DNA of 64,000 nt from NCBI GenBank assembly GCA_002840905.1, contig PHDD01000001.1, positions 1-64,000 on the forward strand, written 5' to 3'. Shown here piece by piece: positions 20,125 to 29,067 of this stretch. This DNA comes from Bacteroidetes bacterium HGW-Bacteroidetes-4 (GTDB lineage: Bacteria > Bacteroidota > Bacteroidia > Bacteroidales > SZUA-534). Below the pieces are notes generated by a model. It searched no databases, had not been told where the DNA came from, and saw nothing but the letters and a program-made list of their open reading frames with translations. Position 1 is the stretch's first letter. Each line of letters starts with the position of its first letter. The position numbers and the translations under genes were made by a program.

Positions 20125-20627
20125 TTACCGGTCCGGAATCGACGGGTAAAACCGAATTGGCTGCACAACTGGCGCAAAACTTGAATTGTAGATGGATTCC
20201 TGAATTGTCGCGCGATTATATTGCCAATCTGGGGCGGCCTTATCAGTATGCCGATGTGGAACGAATTGCCCGTTTACAGATTGCCCGTTTTACCAATGAA
20301 CTTATGCCGGAATCGGCCTTTGCTGTTTTCGATACCGGGTTAATTATAACCAAAGTTTGGTTCGATGTGGTGTATAAAAAATGTCCTGACTGGTTAATTG
20401 AAGCCATACAGCAACAGCCCAAAGTGTTTCATCTGGTTTGTAATACCGATTTGCCCTGGATAGCCGATCCCGTGCGTGAAAATGGTGGTGCAATGCGCGA
20501 AAAACTGCTGGAAACCTATCAGTACGAATTAAAAGGTTTTGGTTTTCCCCATGCGCTGGTTTCCGGTAACGCTGAATTGCGTTTACAAAACGCCCTGAAA
20601 CTTTTAAAGCAACACCTGATTTTATAA
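20076..20627 (+). CDS. NadR-type ribosylnicotinamide kinase-like ATPase
   Basis: A 183-residue P-loop kinase with Walker A GPESTGKT at residues 19-26 and RDYIANLGRPYQYADVERIA, as in the kinase half of NadR. It should phosphorylate nicotinamide riboside to NMN in the cytoplasm. The adenylyltransferase and DNA-binding parts of full NadR are absent. Two starts fit: ATG 20076 or ATG 20088; both lie inside pnuC. The Asp in FDTGLI (about 86) may be the Walker B acid. Confidence 0.9.
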   Translation: MEKTMDKRKFRYPYIVITGPESTGKTELAAQLAQNLNCRWIPELSRDYIANLGRPYQYADVERIARLQIARFTNELMPESAFAVFDTGLIITKVWFDVVYKKCPDWLIEAIQQQPKVFHLVCNTDLPWIADPVRENGGAMREKLLETYQYELKGFGFPHALVSGNAELRLQNALKLLKQHLIL

Positions 20628-20643
20628 GTTTAATAAAAAACAG

Positions 20644-22029
20644 TTATGCCATTACGTGTTTTGCTTCTTGGTTTGTTCCCAGGTTCACCAACAACTCGTT
20701 TGAATCGGAATGTTCTATCAGTTTTTCAAAAGCCGACAAACGTGATTCAATAGCGGTCAGCAATTTGTCGTTGTTGTTTATAAATGAGTAATCCCATCCA
20801 AAATTATTTAATTTTTCAATTACAAAATGTAGAGTTATGGTTTGGGTGCTCTTAGCAGGTAAAAATGCCGGTTCTTTAAAATCTTTGCTGGGCGTTTCAG
20901 CCAACACTTCACATTCAATCAATTCGTAAATCAATTGTCGCACAAATTTTACCGGCAGCTTCAGGTTTTGCGAAATGGCCTGGGCAGTAAACGGGGCATT
21001 ACCTGCCTCAAAATTGTGTATAATATGGTTTAAAATATAAAGTGCTGTTAATCGTTTGGTACGCAGGTTCATATTTTTTATGTCACGTTCATATTCGTAC
21101 TGATGGTGGTTTTGTGCCGAGAAAGAAATTTCAGCACCAAAAAGTACAATTAGCCAACTGTAATTGAGCCAGACTAAAAATAAAGGCAAAGCGGCAAAAC
21201 TACCATAAATAGTATTGTATCGCGAAACACCAATCTGAAAATGAATGTATCCCCATTGCAATACCTGAAAAACTGTTCCGGCAATAATTCCGGCAATTAG
21301 TGCCGAACCAAAATTCACCTTGGTATTGGGCATCACCATGTAAATAAATGTGAATAACATCCAAACCAAAATGTATGGTACAAATTTTACAAAGAAATGA
21401 ATAATAGGGCCCACATACCCAATAAAAGCAATTTCGTTTGAAATCCGGTCGACGGTTTCAATAATAAATACCTGCGAGCTGCTCGAAACCAGAATCAGAA
21501 TAGGAGCAATCAGCATTATGGAAAAATAATCGCTGAATTTTCGGAAAAATACCCGCGAGTGCTTAACCTGCCATATGCCGTTAAACGCATTTTCAATATT
21601 GCTGAGTACCTGCATAATGGTCCAGAACAGAAATACCAGACCAATTCCAAAAATCCATCCGCCCTTAACACTGTTTAGCATATTGGTGGCAAAATCGATG
21701 AGCCAGATAGCAATGTCTTCCTGTCCTTTTAAGCTTTCTTGTAAAAGTTCCCGCATTTTGTCGTCAAATCCAAAACCTTTGGCTATTCCAAAAGCCATAG
21801 CTATTATTGGAACTACCGAGAGTATCGAAAAATAGGTTAAAGCAGAGGCCCTAAGATTTACCTTATCTTCGTTAAATCCGCGATAGGCCAGTATAAAAGT
21901 GCGCATCAGCTTAATTGGTGCCATTTTATACCAGGAAAGCTCTTTCAGGTTTATTTTCCAGATATTGTAAGTGATAAAACTTTTACTTTTAAGAAAGGCA
22001 AGTTTTAGCAGGTTGATTAGCTTTTTCAT
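20644..22029 (-). CDS. YihY/BrkB family membrane protein
   Basis: A 461-residue inner-membrane protein with about six transmembrane helices between residues 70 and 310. LRASALTYFSILSVVP is the family's conserved first motif. The C-terminal 140 residues are soluble and contain a possible winged-helix segment (FTAQAISQNLKLPVKFVRQLIYELIE). The family was once called ribonuclease BN but has no proven nuclease role; function is unclear. It is convergent with the NadR-like gene. Confidence 0.9.
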   Translation of the reverse strand: MKKLINLLKLAFLKSKSFITYNIWKINLKELSWYKMAPIKLMRTFILAYRGFNEDKVNLRASALTYFSILSVVPIIAMAFGIAKGFGFDDKMRELLQESLKGQEDIAIWLIDFATNMLNSVKGGWIFGIGLVFLFWTIMQVLSNIENAFNGIWQVKHSRVFFRKFSDYFSIMLIAPILILVSSSSQVFIIETVDRISNEIAFIGYVGPIIHFFVKFVPYILVWMLFTFIYMVMPNTKVNFGSALIAGIIAGTVFQVLQWGYIHFQIGVSRYNTIYGSFAALPLFLVWLNYSWLIVLFGAEISFSAQNHHQYEYERDIKNMNLRTKRLTALYILNHIIHNFEAGNAPFTAQAISQNLKLPVKFVRQLIYELIECEVLAETPSKDFKEPAFLPAKSTQTITLHFVIEKLNNFGWDYSFINNNDKLLTAIESRLSAFEKLIEHSDSNELLVNLGTNQEAKHVMA

Positions 22030-22156
22030 GTTGCGAATTTTAAGAAACTAATTTACAAATAATATTGCCACCTAAAAGTCTTTTGTTAAAAAGATGCTGT
22101 GGTTATTTTTTTTTGTATAAATTGAATTGCTAAAATTAAAACCTAAACGCAGCCTT

Positions 22157-23527
22157 ATGAGGGAACTTGTATTAAATCAACGTGCTCATTTTAATGCCGG
22201 GGCAACCCAGAACCTGGCTTATCGCAAAGAATTGCTGATTAAATTCAGAGAAACCTTACAGAAGAATGAATCTTTGTTTCTGGAGGCTATTAAGGCCGAT
22301 TTTCATAAAGGGGCTTTTGATACCTATGTAACTGAGTTTGCCATGATTTATCATGAGTTGGAACAGGCTTTGAAAAACATGAAAAAGTGGGCAGCTCCCA
22401 AGCGGGTAAAAACCAATGTACTTAATCAACCGGGTCGGAGTTATATTTATCCGGAACCATACGGAACCGTGCTTGTGATTGGAGCCTGGAATTATCCGTA
22501 CCAACTTTCGCTGGTACCTGCTGTTTCGGCTTTAGCCGCCGGAAATACAGTTATTATTAAACCCAGCGAACTGGCAGCCCATACTTCAAAAGCCATGGCC
22601 TATGTTTTTAACAATGCTTTTAGTCCGCAGGTTTTATATGTGCACGAGGGTGGTGTGGAAGAAACAACGGAACTGCTTAAAGAGAAATTTGATAAAATAT
22701 TCTTTACCGGAAGCACCAAAGTGGGAGGTATAGTTTATCAGGCAGCAGCCAAACAGCTTACTCCGGTTACTTTGGAGTTGGGAGGAAAGAGTCCGGCCTT
22801 TGTTTTTCCCGATGCCAATCTCGATGTTACCGCTCGCCGTTTGGTCTGGGGCAAGTTTTTAAATGCAGGGCAAACCTGTGTGGCTCCCGATTATGTAATG
22901 GTACATGCCGATGTAAAACAAAAGTTGCTTGAAAAGATGAAAGCTTACATTCAGCAGTTTTTTGGAGATAATCCTTTCGATAGCCAGAGTTACATTCGCA
23001 TAATTAATGAGCGTAATTTTGACCGTTTGACAGGCCTAATCGATAAAGAAAAGGTATATTACGGTGGAACATGCAATAAAAAAGAACTTTTTATTGAACC
23101 TACTTTACTGCATCAGGTAAGTTTTGATGATGCAATTATGCAGGATGAAATATTTGGTCCCCTTCTACCGGTAATTGAGTTTACCGCTTTGGAAGATGCG
23201 GTGAAAAAAGTCAGGGCGCTGGACAAACCGTTGGCCTTGTATATTTTTTCAAAATCGGAAAGTCATATCGATTATGTTATGGCCAATATTTCGTTTGGTG
23301 GCGGCTGCATAAACGATACCGTAATGCATTTGGCTAACAGTTATTTGCCATTTGGTGGTGTTGGAAACTCGGGCATGGGTGCTTACCACCGGAAATTCGG
23401 ATTCGATTGTTTCTCGCATCAAAAAAGCATCTTGAAAAAAGGCTACAGTTTTGAGCCCTTATTCAAATACCCGCCCTATACGTTTGATAAGTTAAAATGG
23501 ATTAAACGGGTAATGTCTGTTTCATAA
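22157..23527 (+). CDS. NAD(P)-dependent aldehyde dehydrogenase, class-3-like
   Basis: A 456-residue enzyme oxidising aldehydes to acids. Catalytic Cys241 lies in NAGQTCVAPDY and the general base Glu207 in LELGGKSP; GSTKVG is the coenzyme loop. PEPYGTVLVIGAWNYP and the short length point to the fatty-aldehyde/class-3 group rather than the 500-residue ones. I take ATG 22157 as the start; the open frame extends to a TTG at 22127 but the 10 extra residues are not family-like. A C-terminal membrane anchor is not obvious. Confidence 0.95.
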   Translation: MRELVLNQRAHFNAGATQNLAYRKELLIKFRETLQKNESLFLEAIKADFHKGAFDTYVTEFAMIYHELEQALKNMKKWAAPKRVKTNVLNQPGRSYIYPEPYGTVLVIGAWNYPYQLSLVPAVSALAAGNTVIIKPSELAAHTSKAMAYVFNNAFSPQVLYVHEGGVEETTELLKEKFDKIFFTGSTKVGGIVYQAAAKQLTPVTLELGGKSPAFVFPDANLDVTARRLVWGKFLNAGQTCVAPDYVMVHADVKQKLLEKMKAYIQQFFGDNPFDSQSYIRIINERNFDRLTGLIDKEKVYYGGTCNKKELFIEPTLLHQVSFDDAIMQDEIFGPLLPVIEFTALEDAVKKVRALDKPLALYIFSKSESHIDYVMANISFGGGCINDTVMHLANSYLPFGGVGNSGMGAYHRKFGFDCFSHQKSILKKGYSFEPLFKYPPYTFDKLKWIKRVMSVS

Positions 23528-23566
23528 AAAAAAGTCCGGCGCATACAGTTGCGCTGGACTTTTTTA
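23527..23566. terminator. Bidirectional intrinsic terminator between convergent genes
   Basis: AAAAGTCC-GCGCA and TGCGC-GGACTTTT arms around a 6-nt loop are flanked by an A run and a T run, so it can end both the aldehyde dehydrogenase and the MORN-protein transcripts. Confidence 0.75.
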
Positions 23567-23589
23567 GCTGGTATAATTTTAATTTGTTT

Positions 23590-24405
23590 TTATCTTTGAT
23601 TGGTTGTGTTGCGGAGCCATTCCAAATCGTTGGCATTATTAGGTCCTTCAATCTGATCTTTGTTTTTGAGCAGTTCTTTATACATTTCTTCATTTTCCCG
23701 CTCTACTTCGGGGCAAACGCCGTTTTTGTATTGTAATACTTTTTCAAATGAGCCATTTTCTTTATAGCGCAGCCAGGCTCCTTCCATTAAATCGTTGACA
23801 AACTTCCCCTCTTTTTGCAGGTTCCCATTCTTGTAATACGATTTAGCAGCTCCCTCAAGTTTTCCATTAACATAGTTGGCTTCCCACATGAGCGGTCCTT
23901 CTACATAGAATTTTTTCCAGCTTCCGTTTTTTATGCCCTGTTTCCATGTAATTTGCTCAATTAAAATACCTTCTGAAGTAAACTGCTTGAATATTCCGTG
24001 CTTTTCGCCATCAACATACGATTCCTGCAAATAAAGTATGTTTTTCTCATCGTAATACGACCAAATACTGTCTTTGCTTTTTCCGATATAATTTCCGGTA
24101 GCGGCTATTTTTCCATTGCTGTGATAAAACTTAGCCGTGGCTTTTTCACCGGTGTTATTGTAATTGAGTATAGCAATCAGGCTCCCTGTTTTGTCCCAGC
24201 GGGTAAGTTTCCCGATGGGTTTATCATCGATAAAATAAGCTTCGTAACGGGGATTTCCATTTTCGTGGAATTGTTTCCAATTGCCTTGCTTCATCCCGTT
24301 AATGTCTACATAATTAAGCAGGGTGTCGCCTTGTTGCCCTACATTTTGTGACATTAGGGAAAAGGTGATAAAAAGTGCACAAAGTAAAAGAACAATTTTT
24401 CTCAT
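23590..24405 (-). CDS. Exported MORN-repeat protein (YwqK-like)
   Basis: A 271-residue protein with a signal peptide (about 1-20) and roughly nine MORN-like repeats of about 22 residues, for example GNWKQFHENGNPRYEAYFID, GSWKKFYVEGPLMWEANYVN and GAAKSYYKNGNLQKEGKFVN. These repeats form beta-hairpin solenoids in scaffolding proteins; the family is often named toxin-antitoxin YwqK, but no partner gene is adjacent. The function is unknown. Confidence 0.85.
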   Translation of the reverse strand: MRKIVLLLCALFITFSLMSQNVGQQGDTLLNYVDINGMKQGNWKQFHENGNPRYEAYFIDDKPIGKLTRWDKTGSLIAILNYNNTGEKATAKFYHSNGKIAATGNYIGKSKDSIWSYYDEKNILYLQESYVDGEKHGIFKQFTSEGILIEQITWKQGIKNGSWKKFYVEGPLMWEANYVNGKLEGAAKSYYKNGNLQKEGKFVNDLMEGAWLRYKENGSFEKVLQYKNGVCPEVERENEEMYKELLKNKDQIEGPNNANDLEWLRNTTNQR

Positions 24406-24423
24406 ATATTTTAACTATTTCTT

Positions 24424-24431
24424 CAAAAATA
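24424..24431 (-). promoter_or_regulatory. Candidate -7 box for MORN protein gene
   Basis: On the minus strand this reads TATTTTTG, fitting TAnnTTTG, 18 bp before the ATG. No clear -33 element is seen. Confidence 0.35.
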
Positions 24432-24468
24432 AACGAACAAAACTACATATAAAATGGGAACGCAACTA

Positions 24469-27204
24469 TTAGTTGTTTATTTTTCTACCCGATTCCTGAA
24501 TCAGTTGTGCCAGTTGCTTATTAAAGGTTTTGGCTTTTAAGAGTTCTTCCATAGTCAGGTGCATTCGGTACTTCCAGTAATGCCGTGGATTTGCCGGTTC
24601 GTTGATGCGTTCCTGATTTGGATTATCTATGCGTAGTTTTTCATCCATTGCCAGTAAATCCTGAATTGGGAAAACCGTCCACATGGCAGGCGAATACAGG
24701 TGTTGAATCAGGATTTCCTTACAAACCCAGGGTTCGGCAAAGTAGGGCATTTCGCCCCATTTACCCAGTTGCTGGTTGTAAAAAAGCTGGGTTTTCTCAC
24801 GGTTCTCTTCCCACCATCCTCTAATTGTAGCCATATCGTGGGTCGATGTGGTACAAACCGATAAATAAGGTGCATCGGCCGGATGGGCAAAGTTTTTCTT
24901 TGGATCTTTGGGCATGCGTTGTATTTCTAAGCTAAGAATTCCAAATTGATTCATTACTTCGGGTACCGATGCGGGAATCATTCCTAAATCTTCACCACAA
25001 ATGAGCATGTTGGTAGCGTTTACCAGGGCAGGAAGTTTTTCAAGGGCTTGTTTTTTCCAAAACTGTTCATGCCGGTGATAAAAATAGTGGATGTAAATTG
25101 CGTTAAAACGCTCTTTGGTTTCGTTATCGAGTTCCTGGTACGAGAACGTGGAATGCAATGAAATACGCGGATGAAACTGCTCGTAATTATCGCCGTCGGG
25201 TAGCAGCAATACTTCGGCGGCCAAACGGATTAGGCCCCACATCAGGGTGGCTTCTTTCTCGGGCAAATCTTCGGGGCCTCCCTTTTTTACAAAGTGCTCG
25301 TAAATGGCTCTTTGGGTACCAAATTCAGGTTTCAATTCAAAAACACTGAACGAGGTTTCAATCAAATAATCCTGAATAACTTCTTCGGTATAAACATGAA
25401 AAAGCTGGTACAAAAAATGGCCCCTTATGTAAGGTTTGCACATGCGGTTGTAGTCAAACCAAATACCCTGGTTTTGCAATTCCTGATGACTAAATGGTAG
25501 TGCCGGTCTGAAATGTCCAAGAATTCCCTGGATGGCATCGTAAGGGATTTCCCAGATGCGGAAAAAACCCAGAATGTGATCGATGCGGTAGGCATCGAAA
25601 TATTCGGCCATTTTGGTAAGGCGGTTGCGCCACCACTGGTAATTGTCTTTGGCCATTTCGTGCCAATTGTAGGTGGGGAACCCCCAGTTCTGTCCATCGG
25701 CACTAAAATCGTCGGGGGGTGCTCCGGCTTGCCCGTCGAAATGATACAAACGCGGTTCGTACCAGGCATCAACACTGTAGCGGCTTATACCAATGGGAAT
25801 ATCGCCTTTAAGCACAATGCCCCTTTCACGTCCGTAAGTGCTCGCATCTTTTAGCTGTTTGTGCAGGTGATATTGAACAAAATACCACAGGGCAATTTGG
25901 TCGAATTCAGGCGAGCTTTCGTTTAACAAATGTTTTACCTGAGCCAGATTGTAAGTGCTGTAGGAGCCCCAGGTTGTAAAATCGCCGGTTCCAAACTTAT
26001 CGCGCAAATACGAAAATACGGCATATGGAACCAACCAGTTTTTATTGGCTGTGAAAAATGCTTTGTAGTCTTTGTTTTTAAGGAAACTGTTCTTTTTTTC
26101 GGCAAAAAGCAAACGGCTGTATTTGAGTTTGAGTTTTACAATATTTTCGTATTCAACCGATTCTTTTTCGTTTAAGTTTTTTTGAAATTTTTTAAATTCT
26201 TCGAACAGTTTGGTCTCTTTGAGCTTACCCATTTTAAAAATGTTCAGGTAAAGCGGATGCAGGGCAAAAACTGAGATGGCCTTATAGGGGTATGAATCTA
26301 AAAAAGTATGAGTCGATTGGGTATCGTTAACCGGAAGAATCTGTATCATGTGCAGTTTGGTCTTCTGTGCCCAGTCGATAACTTTTTTGAGATCGCTAAA
26401 ATCGCCAACCCCAAAACTTTGGCTGGTACGAATTGAGAAAACAGGCAAACTTACTCCGGCTCCTTTTATCTGTCGGTTGGCATAGCGGAATTGGTTGTCC
26501 CTGGCTTTGTAAACCGAATAATCGTCAACCAGGTTGGGTAAGGTAATGCTCCTGTTGAATCCTTCTTCCCAAATAACATTTTGGGGGTCTTCCTTATCAA
26601 AAATCAGGTATTTGTAGTCGAAGGTGTTGGGTAATTTTGTCATATCGAGCGCCAGTTTCCAATCGGGAAAGGCACCGTTATTTAAAGGAATTGCTTTTTG
26701 AATGTCCCAATTACCCAAGGCATCGCAACTTCCGGAAATTCCCAGCCATTGATTTTTGTGAACCTGTGGTGCGGTGACACTAAACTCTAAAACACGTGTG
26801 GTTTTTATGGGCAATACCAATTGTTTTTGGGTGGCTTCATCGGGTTTAAAAATAACTCCGGTAAATGCCGACGATTCCCAGGCAGTCATTTCAGGCGACA
26901 AGCTTGCCCATTGTTCCTGAATGTGATAGTGTTTGTATTTTAATCCGCGGGTTTTTATTGTCCGGTTTTTACCGGGCTCCCAAATCTGGTATGCGTGTTG
27001 TCCCGATTTAATGAGGTATTTGTATTCGAATGCGGGCTTCGATTTTGCACTTATGTTTAAAACCAGTTTCCATTTATTTGGTGCGATGCAATTCATGGCC
27101 AAAGCCTTATCGGGATTCCAGTTTCCTAATTGCGATACGCCTCCAATTACATATAATGTTTCGCCCCATTGGGTTTCACAATAACAATCGAACGATAGTG
27201 TCAT
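24469..27204 (-). CDS. malQ: 4-alpha-glucanotransferase with two N-terminal CBM20 domains (DPE2-like)
   Basis: A 911-residue amylomaltase that transfers glucan segments between malto-oligosaccharides or glycogen. Two CBM20 starch-binding domains (about 1-105 and 115-235; each with GNW and KYL motifs) precede a GH77 domain. Catalytic residues by motif are nucleophile Asp542 in RIDHILG, acid/base Glu738 in GEDLGMIP and Asp790 in THDMATIRGWW. An insert inside GH77 (about 400-470) resembles plant/protist DPE2. The open frame runs upstream to a GTG at 27243, but ATG 27204 directly opens the first CBM20, so I use it. Confidence 0.93.
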   Translation of the reverse strand: MTLSFDCYCETQWGETLYVIGGVSQLGNWNPDKALAMNCIAPNKWKLVLNISAKSKPAFEYKYLIKSGQHAYQIWEPGKNRTIKTRGLKYKHYHIQEQWASLSPEMTAWESSAFTGVIFKPDEATQKQLVLPIKTTRVLEFSVTAPQVHKNQWLGISGSCDALGNWDIQKAIPLNNGAFPDWKLALDMTKLPNTFDYKYLIFDKEDPQNVIWEEGFNRSITLPNLVDDYSVYKARDNQFRYANRQIKGAGVSLPVFSIRTSQSFGVGDFSDLKKVIDWAQKTKLHMIQILPVNDTQSTHTFLDSYPYKAISVFALHPLYLNIFKMGKLKETKLFEEFKKFQKNLNEKESVEYENIVKLKLKYSRLLFAEKKNSFLKNKDYKAFFTANKNWLVPYAVFSYLRDKFGTGDFTTWGSYSTYNLAQVKHLLNESSPEFDQIALWYFVQYHLHKQLKDASTYGRERGIVLKGDIPIGISRYSVDAWYEPRLYHFDGQAGAPPDDFSADGQNWGFPTYNWHEMAKDNYQWWRNRLTKMAEYFDAYRIDHILGFFRIWEIPYDAIQGILGHFRPALPFSHQELQNQGIWFDYNRMCKPYIRGHFLYQLFHVYTEEVIQDYLIETSFSVFELKPEFGTQRAIYEHFVKKGGPEDLPEKEATLMWGLIRLAAEVLLLPDGDNYEQFHPRISLHSTFSYQELDNETKERFNAIYIHYFYHRHEQFWKKQALEKLPALVNATNMLICGEDLGMIPASVPEVMNQFGILSLEIQRMPKDPKKNFAHPADAPYLSVCTTSTHDMATIRGWWEENREKTQLFYNQQLGKWGEMPYFAEPWVCKEILIQHLYSPAMWTVFPIQDLLAMDEKLRIDNPNQERINEPANPRHYWKYRMHLTMEELLKAKTFNKQLAQLIQESGRKINN

Positions 27205-27301
27205 AAAAATGAGTTTAGAGTTAATTGCATGGGGGAATTGCACGGCTAAAAATACAAAAAGAATAACGATTCACCAACAGTACTCCGGTATGTAAAGGAG
27301 A

Positions 27302-27334
27302 TAAAAAAAGGCCATTCAGAAAAACTGAATGGCC
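27302..27334 (-). terminator. Intrinsic terminator after trxB
   Basis: GGCCATTCAG (27310-27319) pairs perfectly with CTGAATGGCC (27325-27334) around a 5-nt loop. On the minus strand the hairpin is followed by T7, so it ends trxB before malQ. Confidence 0.85.
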
Positions 27335-27356
27335 CGGTATAACTTGTTGCTACTTT

Positions 27357-28355
27357 TTAGTGCGTTTCGGCAAAATAACGTTCGGCATCGAGGGCTGCCA
27401 TACAACCGGTTCCGGCTGCTGTAATGGCCTGACGGTATACGTGGTCCTGAACATCGCCGCAGGCAAATACCCCGGGTACATTGGTTTTTGTGGTTCCCGG
27501 CTGGGTAATAATGTAACCCGTTTCGTCGGTGTTCAGATAGGGTTTAAACACATCGGAGTTGGGGGTGTGGCCAATAGCCAAAAAGAAACCATCTACTTTA
27601 ATATCTACTTCCTGTTCTTCGGAGGTGCCCATTTTTTTAATCAGCTTAACACCTTGTACCACCCCATCGCCATAAATTTCTTTGGTGTTGTGCTCAAACA
27701 ACACTTCGATATTTTTGGTATTGAATACCCGGTCCTGCATGGCTTTTGAGGCGCGCAGGAAGTCTTTACGGACAATCAGGTAAACCTTGTTACACAATCC
27801 GGCCAGGTAAGTGGCTTCTTCGGCAGCGGTATCACCACCACCCACTACGGCAACATCTTTACCCCGGTAAAAGAATCCGTCGCAGGTTGCACAGGCCGAA
27901 ACCCCACCGCCTTTGTATTTTTCTTCCGACTCCAGTCCCAGGTATTTGGCTGTTGCACCGGTGGCAATAATTACGGTATCGGCTTTAATAACCTTTTCGC
28001 CATCAACAACCACTTCGTGTACCTTACCCGAAAAATCGACTTGGGTAACCATGCCCCAACGCACTTCGGTACCAAAACGTTCGGCTTGTTTTTTCAAATC
28101 TTCCATTAAGGCGGTTCCATCGGTTCCATCGGGATACCCGGGGAAGTTTTCCACTTCGGTTGTGGTGGTAAGTTGACCTCCGGCCTGCATGCCCTGTATC
28201 ATTACCGGTTTCATGTTAGCGCGTGCAGCGTAAATAGCGGCTGTATATCCGGCAGGTCCCGAACCTATAATCAAACATTTTACATGTTCTGCTTCACCCG
28301 ACACTTTTTTTTCAGTGGTTGCCTGGGGAGTTTCCATTTTTTTGAAAAAATCCAT
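27357..28355 (-). CDS. trxB: Thioredoxin-disulfide reductase
   Basis: A 332-residue FAD/NADPH flavoprotein that reduces thioredoxin. It has the FAD-binding GSGPAGYTAA near residue 32, the redox pair Cys155 and Cys158 in CATCDG, the NADPH motif GGGDTAAEEA, and the C-terminal FAD motif GVFACGDV. The N-terminus is about 20 residues longer than in E. coli TrxB. A TAnnTTTG box lies 39 bp upstream and a strong terminator follows, so it is a single-gene unit. Confidence 0.97.
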   Translation of the reverse strand: MDFFKKMETPQATTEKKVSGEAEHVKCLIIGSGPAGYTAAIYAARANMKPVMIQGMQAGGQLTTTTEVENFPGYPDGTDGTALMEDLKKQAERFGTEVRWGMVTQVDFSGKVHEVVVDGEKVIKADTVIIATGATAKYLGLESEEKYKGGGVSACATCDGFFYRGKDVAVVGGGDTAAEEATYLAGLCNKVYLIVRKDFLRASKAMQDRVFNTKNIEVLFEHNTKEIYGDGVVQGVKLIKKMGTSEEQEVDIKVDGFFLAIGHTPNSDVFKPYLNTDETGYIITQPGTTKTNVPGVFACGDVQDHVYRQAITAAGTGCMAALDAERYFAETH

Positions 28356-28393
28356 AGTATATTTTTTATCAGATTATTGTTTTAATATTTTAG

Positions 28394-28401
28394 CAAAGGT
28401 A
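28394..28401 (-). promoter_or_regulatory. Bacteroidetes -7 box for trxB
   Basis: Read on the minus strand it is TACCTTTG, a perfect TAnnTTTG match, 39 bp before the trxB ATG. The -33 element is not clear. Confidence 0.55.
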
Positions 28402-28780
28402 AGCAATATTTCAGCTCCTTTTTTTTAATCGGGGAGCTACTTCTCAAAAAGCATTCCAAAATATGCAGTTTAGTAGATATGTTGTTTGTTCTTTTGATGG
28501 AATGCAAGGCAGTGGCATAAAAGTACAACCTTTTCAAAACGAATCAGGCCAGGTATTTAGATGAAAAATTGGGCACTGAAACTGGCATGCATCCCCAAGT
28601 ATTTCTTATTGAATACAAGCTTATAGTTTATTTTTATAAGTCTATAGTTGCCATAAATTAGGTCTTTGTCAGTATTGGTTGGTACAAATGATTTCTTTTG
28701 TTTTTTAAGTGACAATTTCCTCAGACACAAGGTACTTTATGTATAAGGCAATTAAAATTGTAGGGAAATTAAATTTTATG

Positions 28781-28810
28781 TTGCATTATAAAATAGGTTT
28801 TATAAATTTG
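28781..28810 (+). promoter_or_regulatory. Promoter of tRNA-Pro
   Basis: The -7 box TAAATTTG is at 28803-28810 and a TTG at 28781-28783 is a plausible -33 element 19 bp upstream. Transcription would start only a few bases before the mature tRNA. Confidence 0.6.
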
Positions 28811-28820
28811 CAGTCCAATT

Positions 28821-28896
28821 CGGGATGTAGCTCAGCTTGGTTTAGAGTACACGTCTGGGGGGCGTGGGGTCGAAGGTTCAAATCCTTTCATCCCGA
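28821..28896 (+). tRNA. tRNA-Pro (anticodon GGG)
   Basis: A full cloverleaf can be drawn: acceptor stem CGGGATG/CATCCCG, D-stem GCTC/GAGT, anticodon stem CACGT/GCGTG with loop CTGGGGG (anticodon GGG), and T-stem GAAGG/CCTTT around TTCAAAT; the discriminator base is A. No CCA is encoded. Its 3' end is the left boundary of the prophage and the probable integration target. Confidence 0.95.
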
Positions 28897-28910
28897 CTAG
28901 GAAAGACAAG

Positions 28911-28944
28911 GGTTTGAGAATTTTCTCAAGCCTTTTGTTTTTTA
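28911..28944 (+). terminator. Terminator downstream of tRNA-Pro
   Basis: GGTTTGAG (28911-28918) pairs with CTCAAGCC (28925-28932), with one G-U pair, followed by TTTTGTTTTTT. It ends the tRNA transcript just inside the prophage boundary, so it may be phage-supplied. Confidence 0.65.
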
Positions 28945-28948
28945 AAAT

Positions 28949-28967
28949 CGTGAGTATTCCGTGAGTA
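28949..28967. repeat. Paired 8-bp direct repeat near attachment end
   Basis: CGTGAGTA occurs twice, at 28949-28956 and 28960-28967, with an 11-bp period (about one helical turn), about 50 bp inside the prophage from the tRNA. This arrangement suits arm-type integrase or accessory-protein binding sites, but that is inference. Confidence 0.4.
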
Positions 28968-28968
28968 A

Positions 28969-28997
28969 AACAAAAAAAGCGGCTTATTTTGCCGCTT
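28969..28997 (-). terminator. Terminator at end of phage late operon
   Basis: AAGCGGC (28977-28983) and GCCGCTT (28991-28997) flank a 7-nt loop. On the minus strand the stem is followed by a T run, so it closes the long leftward transcript before the attachment site. Confidence 0.75.
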
Positions 28998-29067
28998 AAT
29001 GCCTCTTGCAAAGTGTACCAGCTTTGCCAATCCTCTTGAGGCTGATTGTATCTTAACCAGGTGTTAG

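Larger units (their letters stand above)
28356..28820. other. Intergenic region between trxB and tRNA-Pro
   Basis: A 465-bp stretch with no supported gene. It holds the minus-strand trxB promoter near 28394-28401 and the plus-strand tRNA promoter just before 28821. The open frame covering 28709-28900 runs through the tRNA and is not coding. Nothing else is recognised. Confidence 0.5.

Noticed and set aside
28709..28900. 63-codon plus-strand frame over the tRNA
   Set aside because: It reads through tRNA-Pro and its promoter; no protein-like features.
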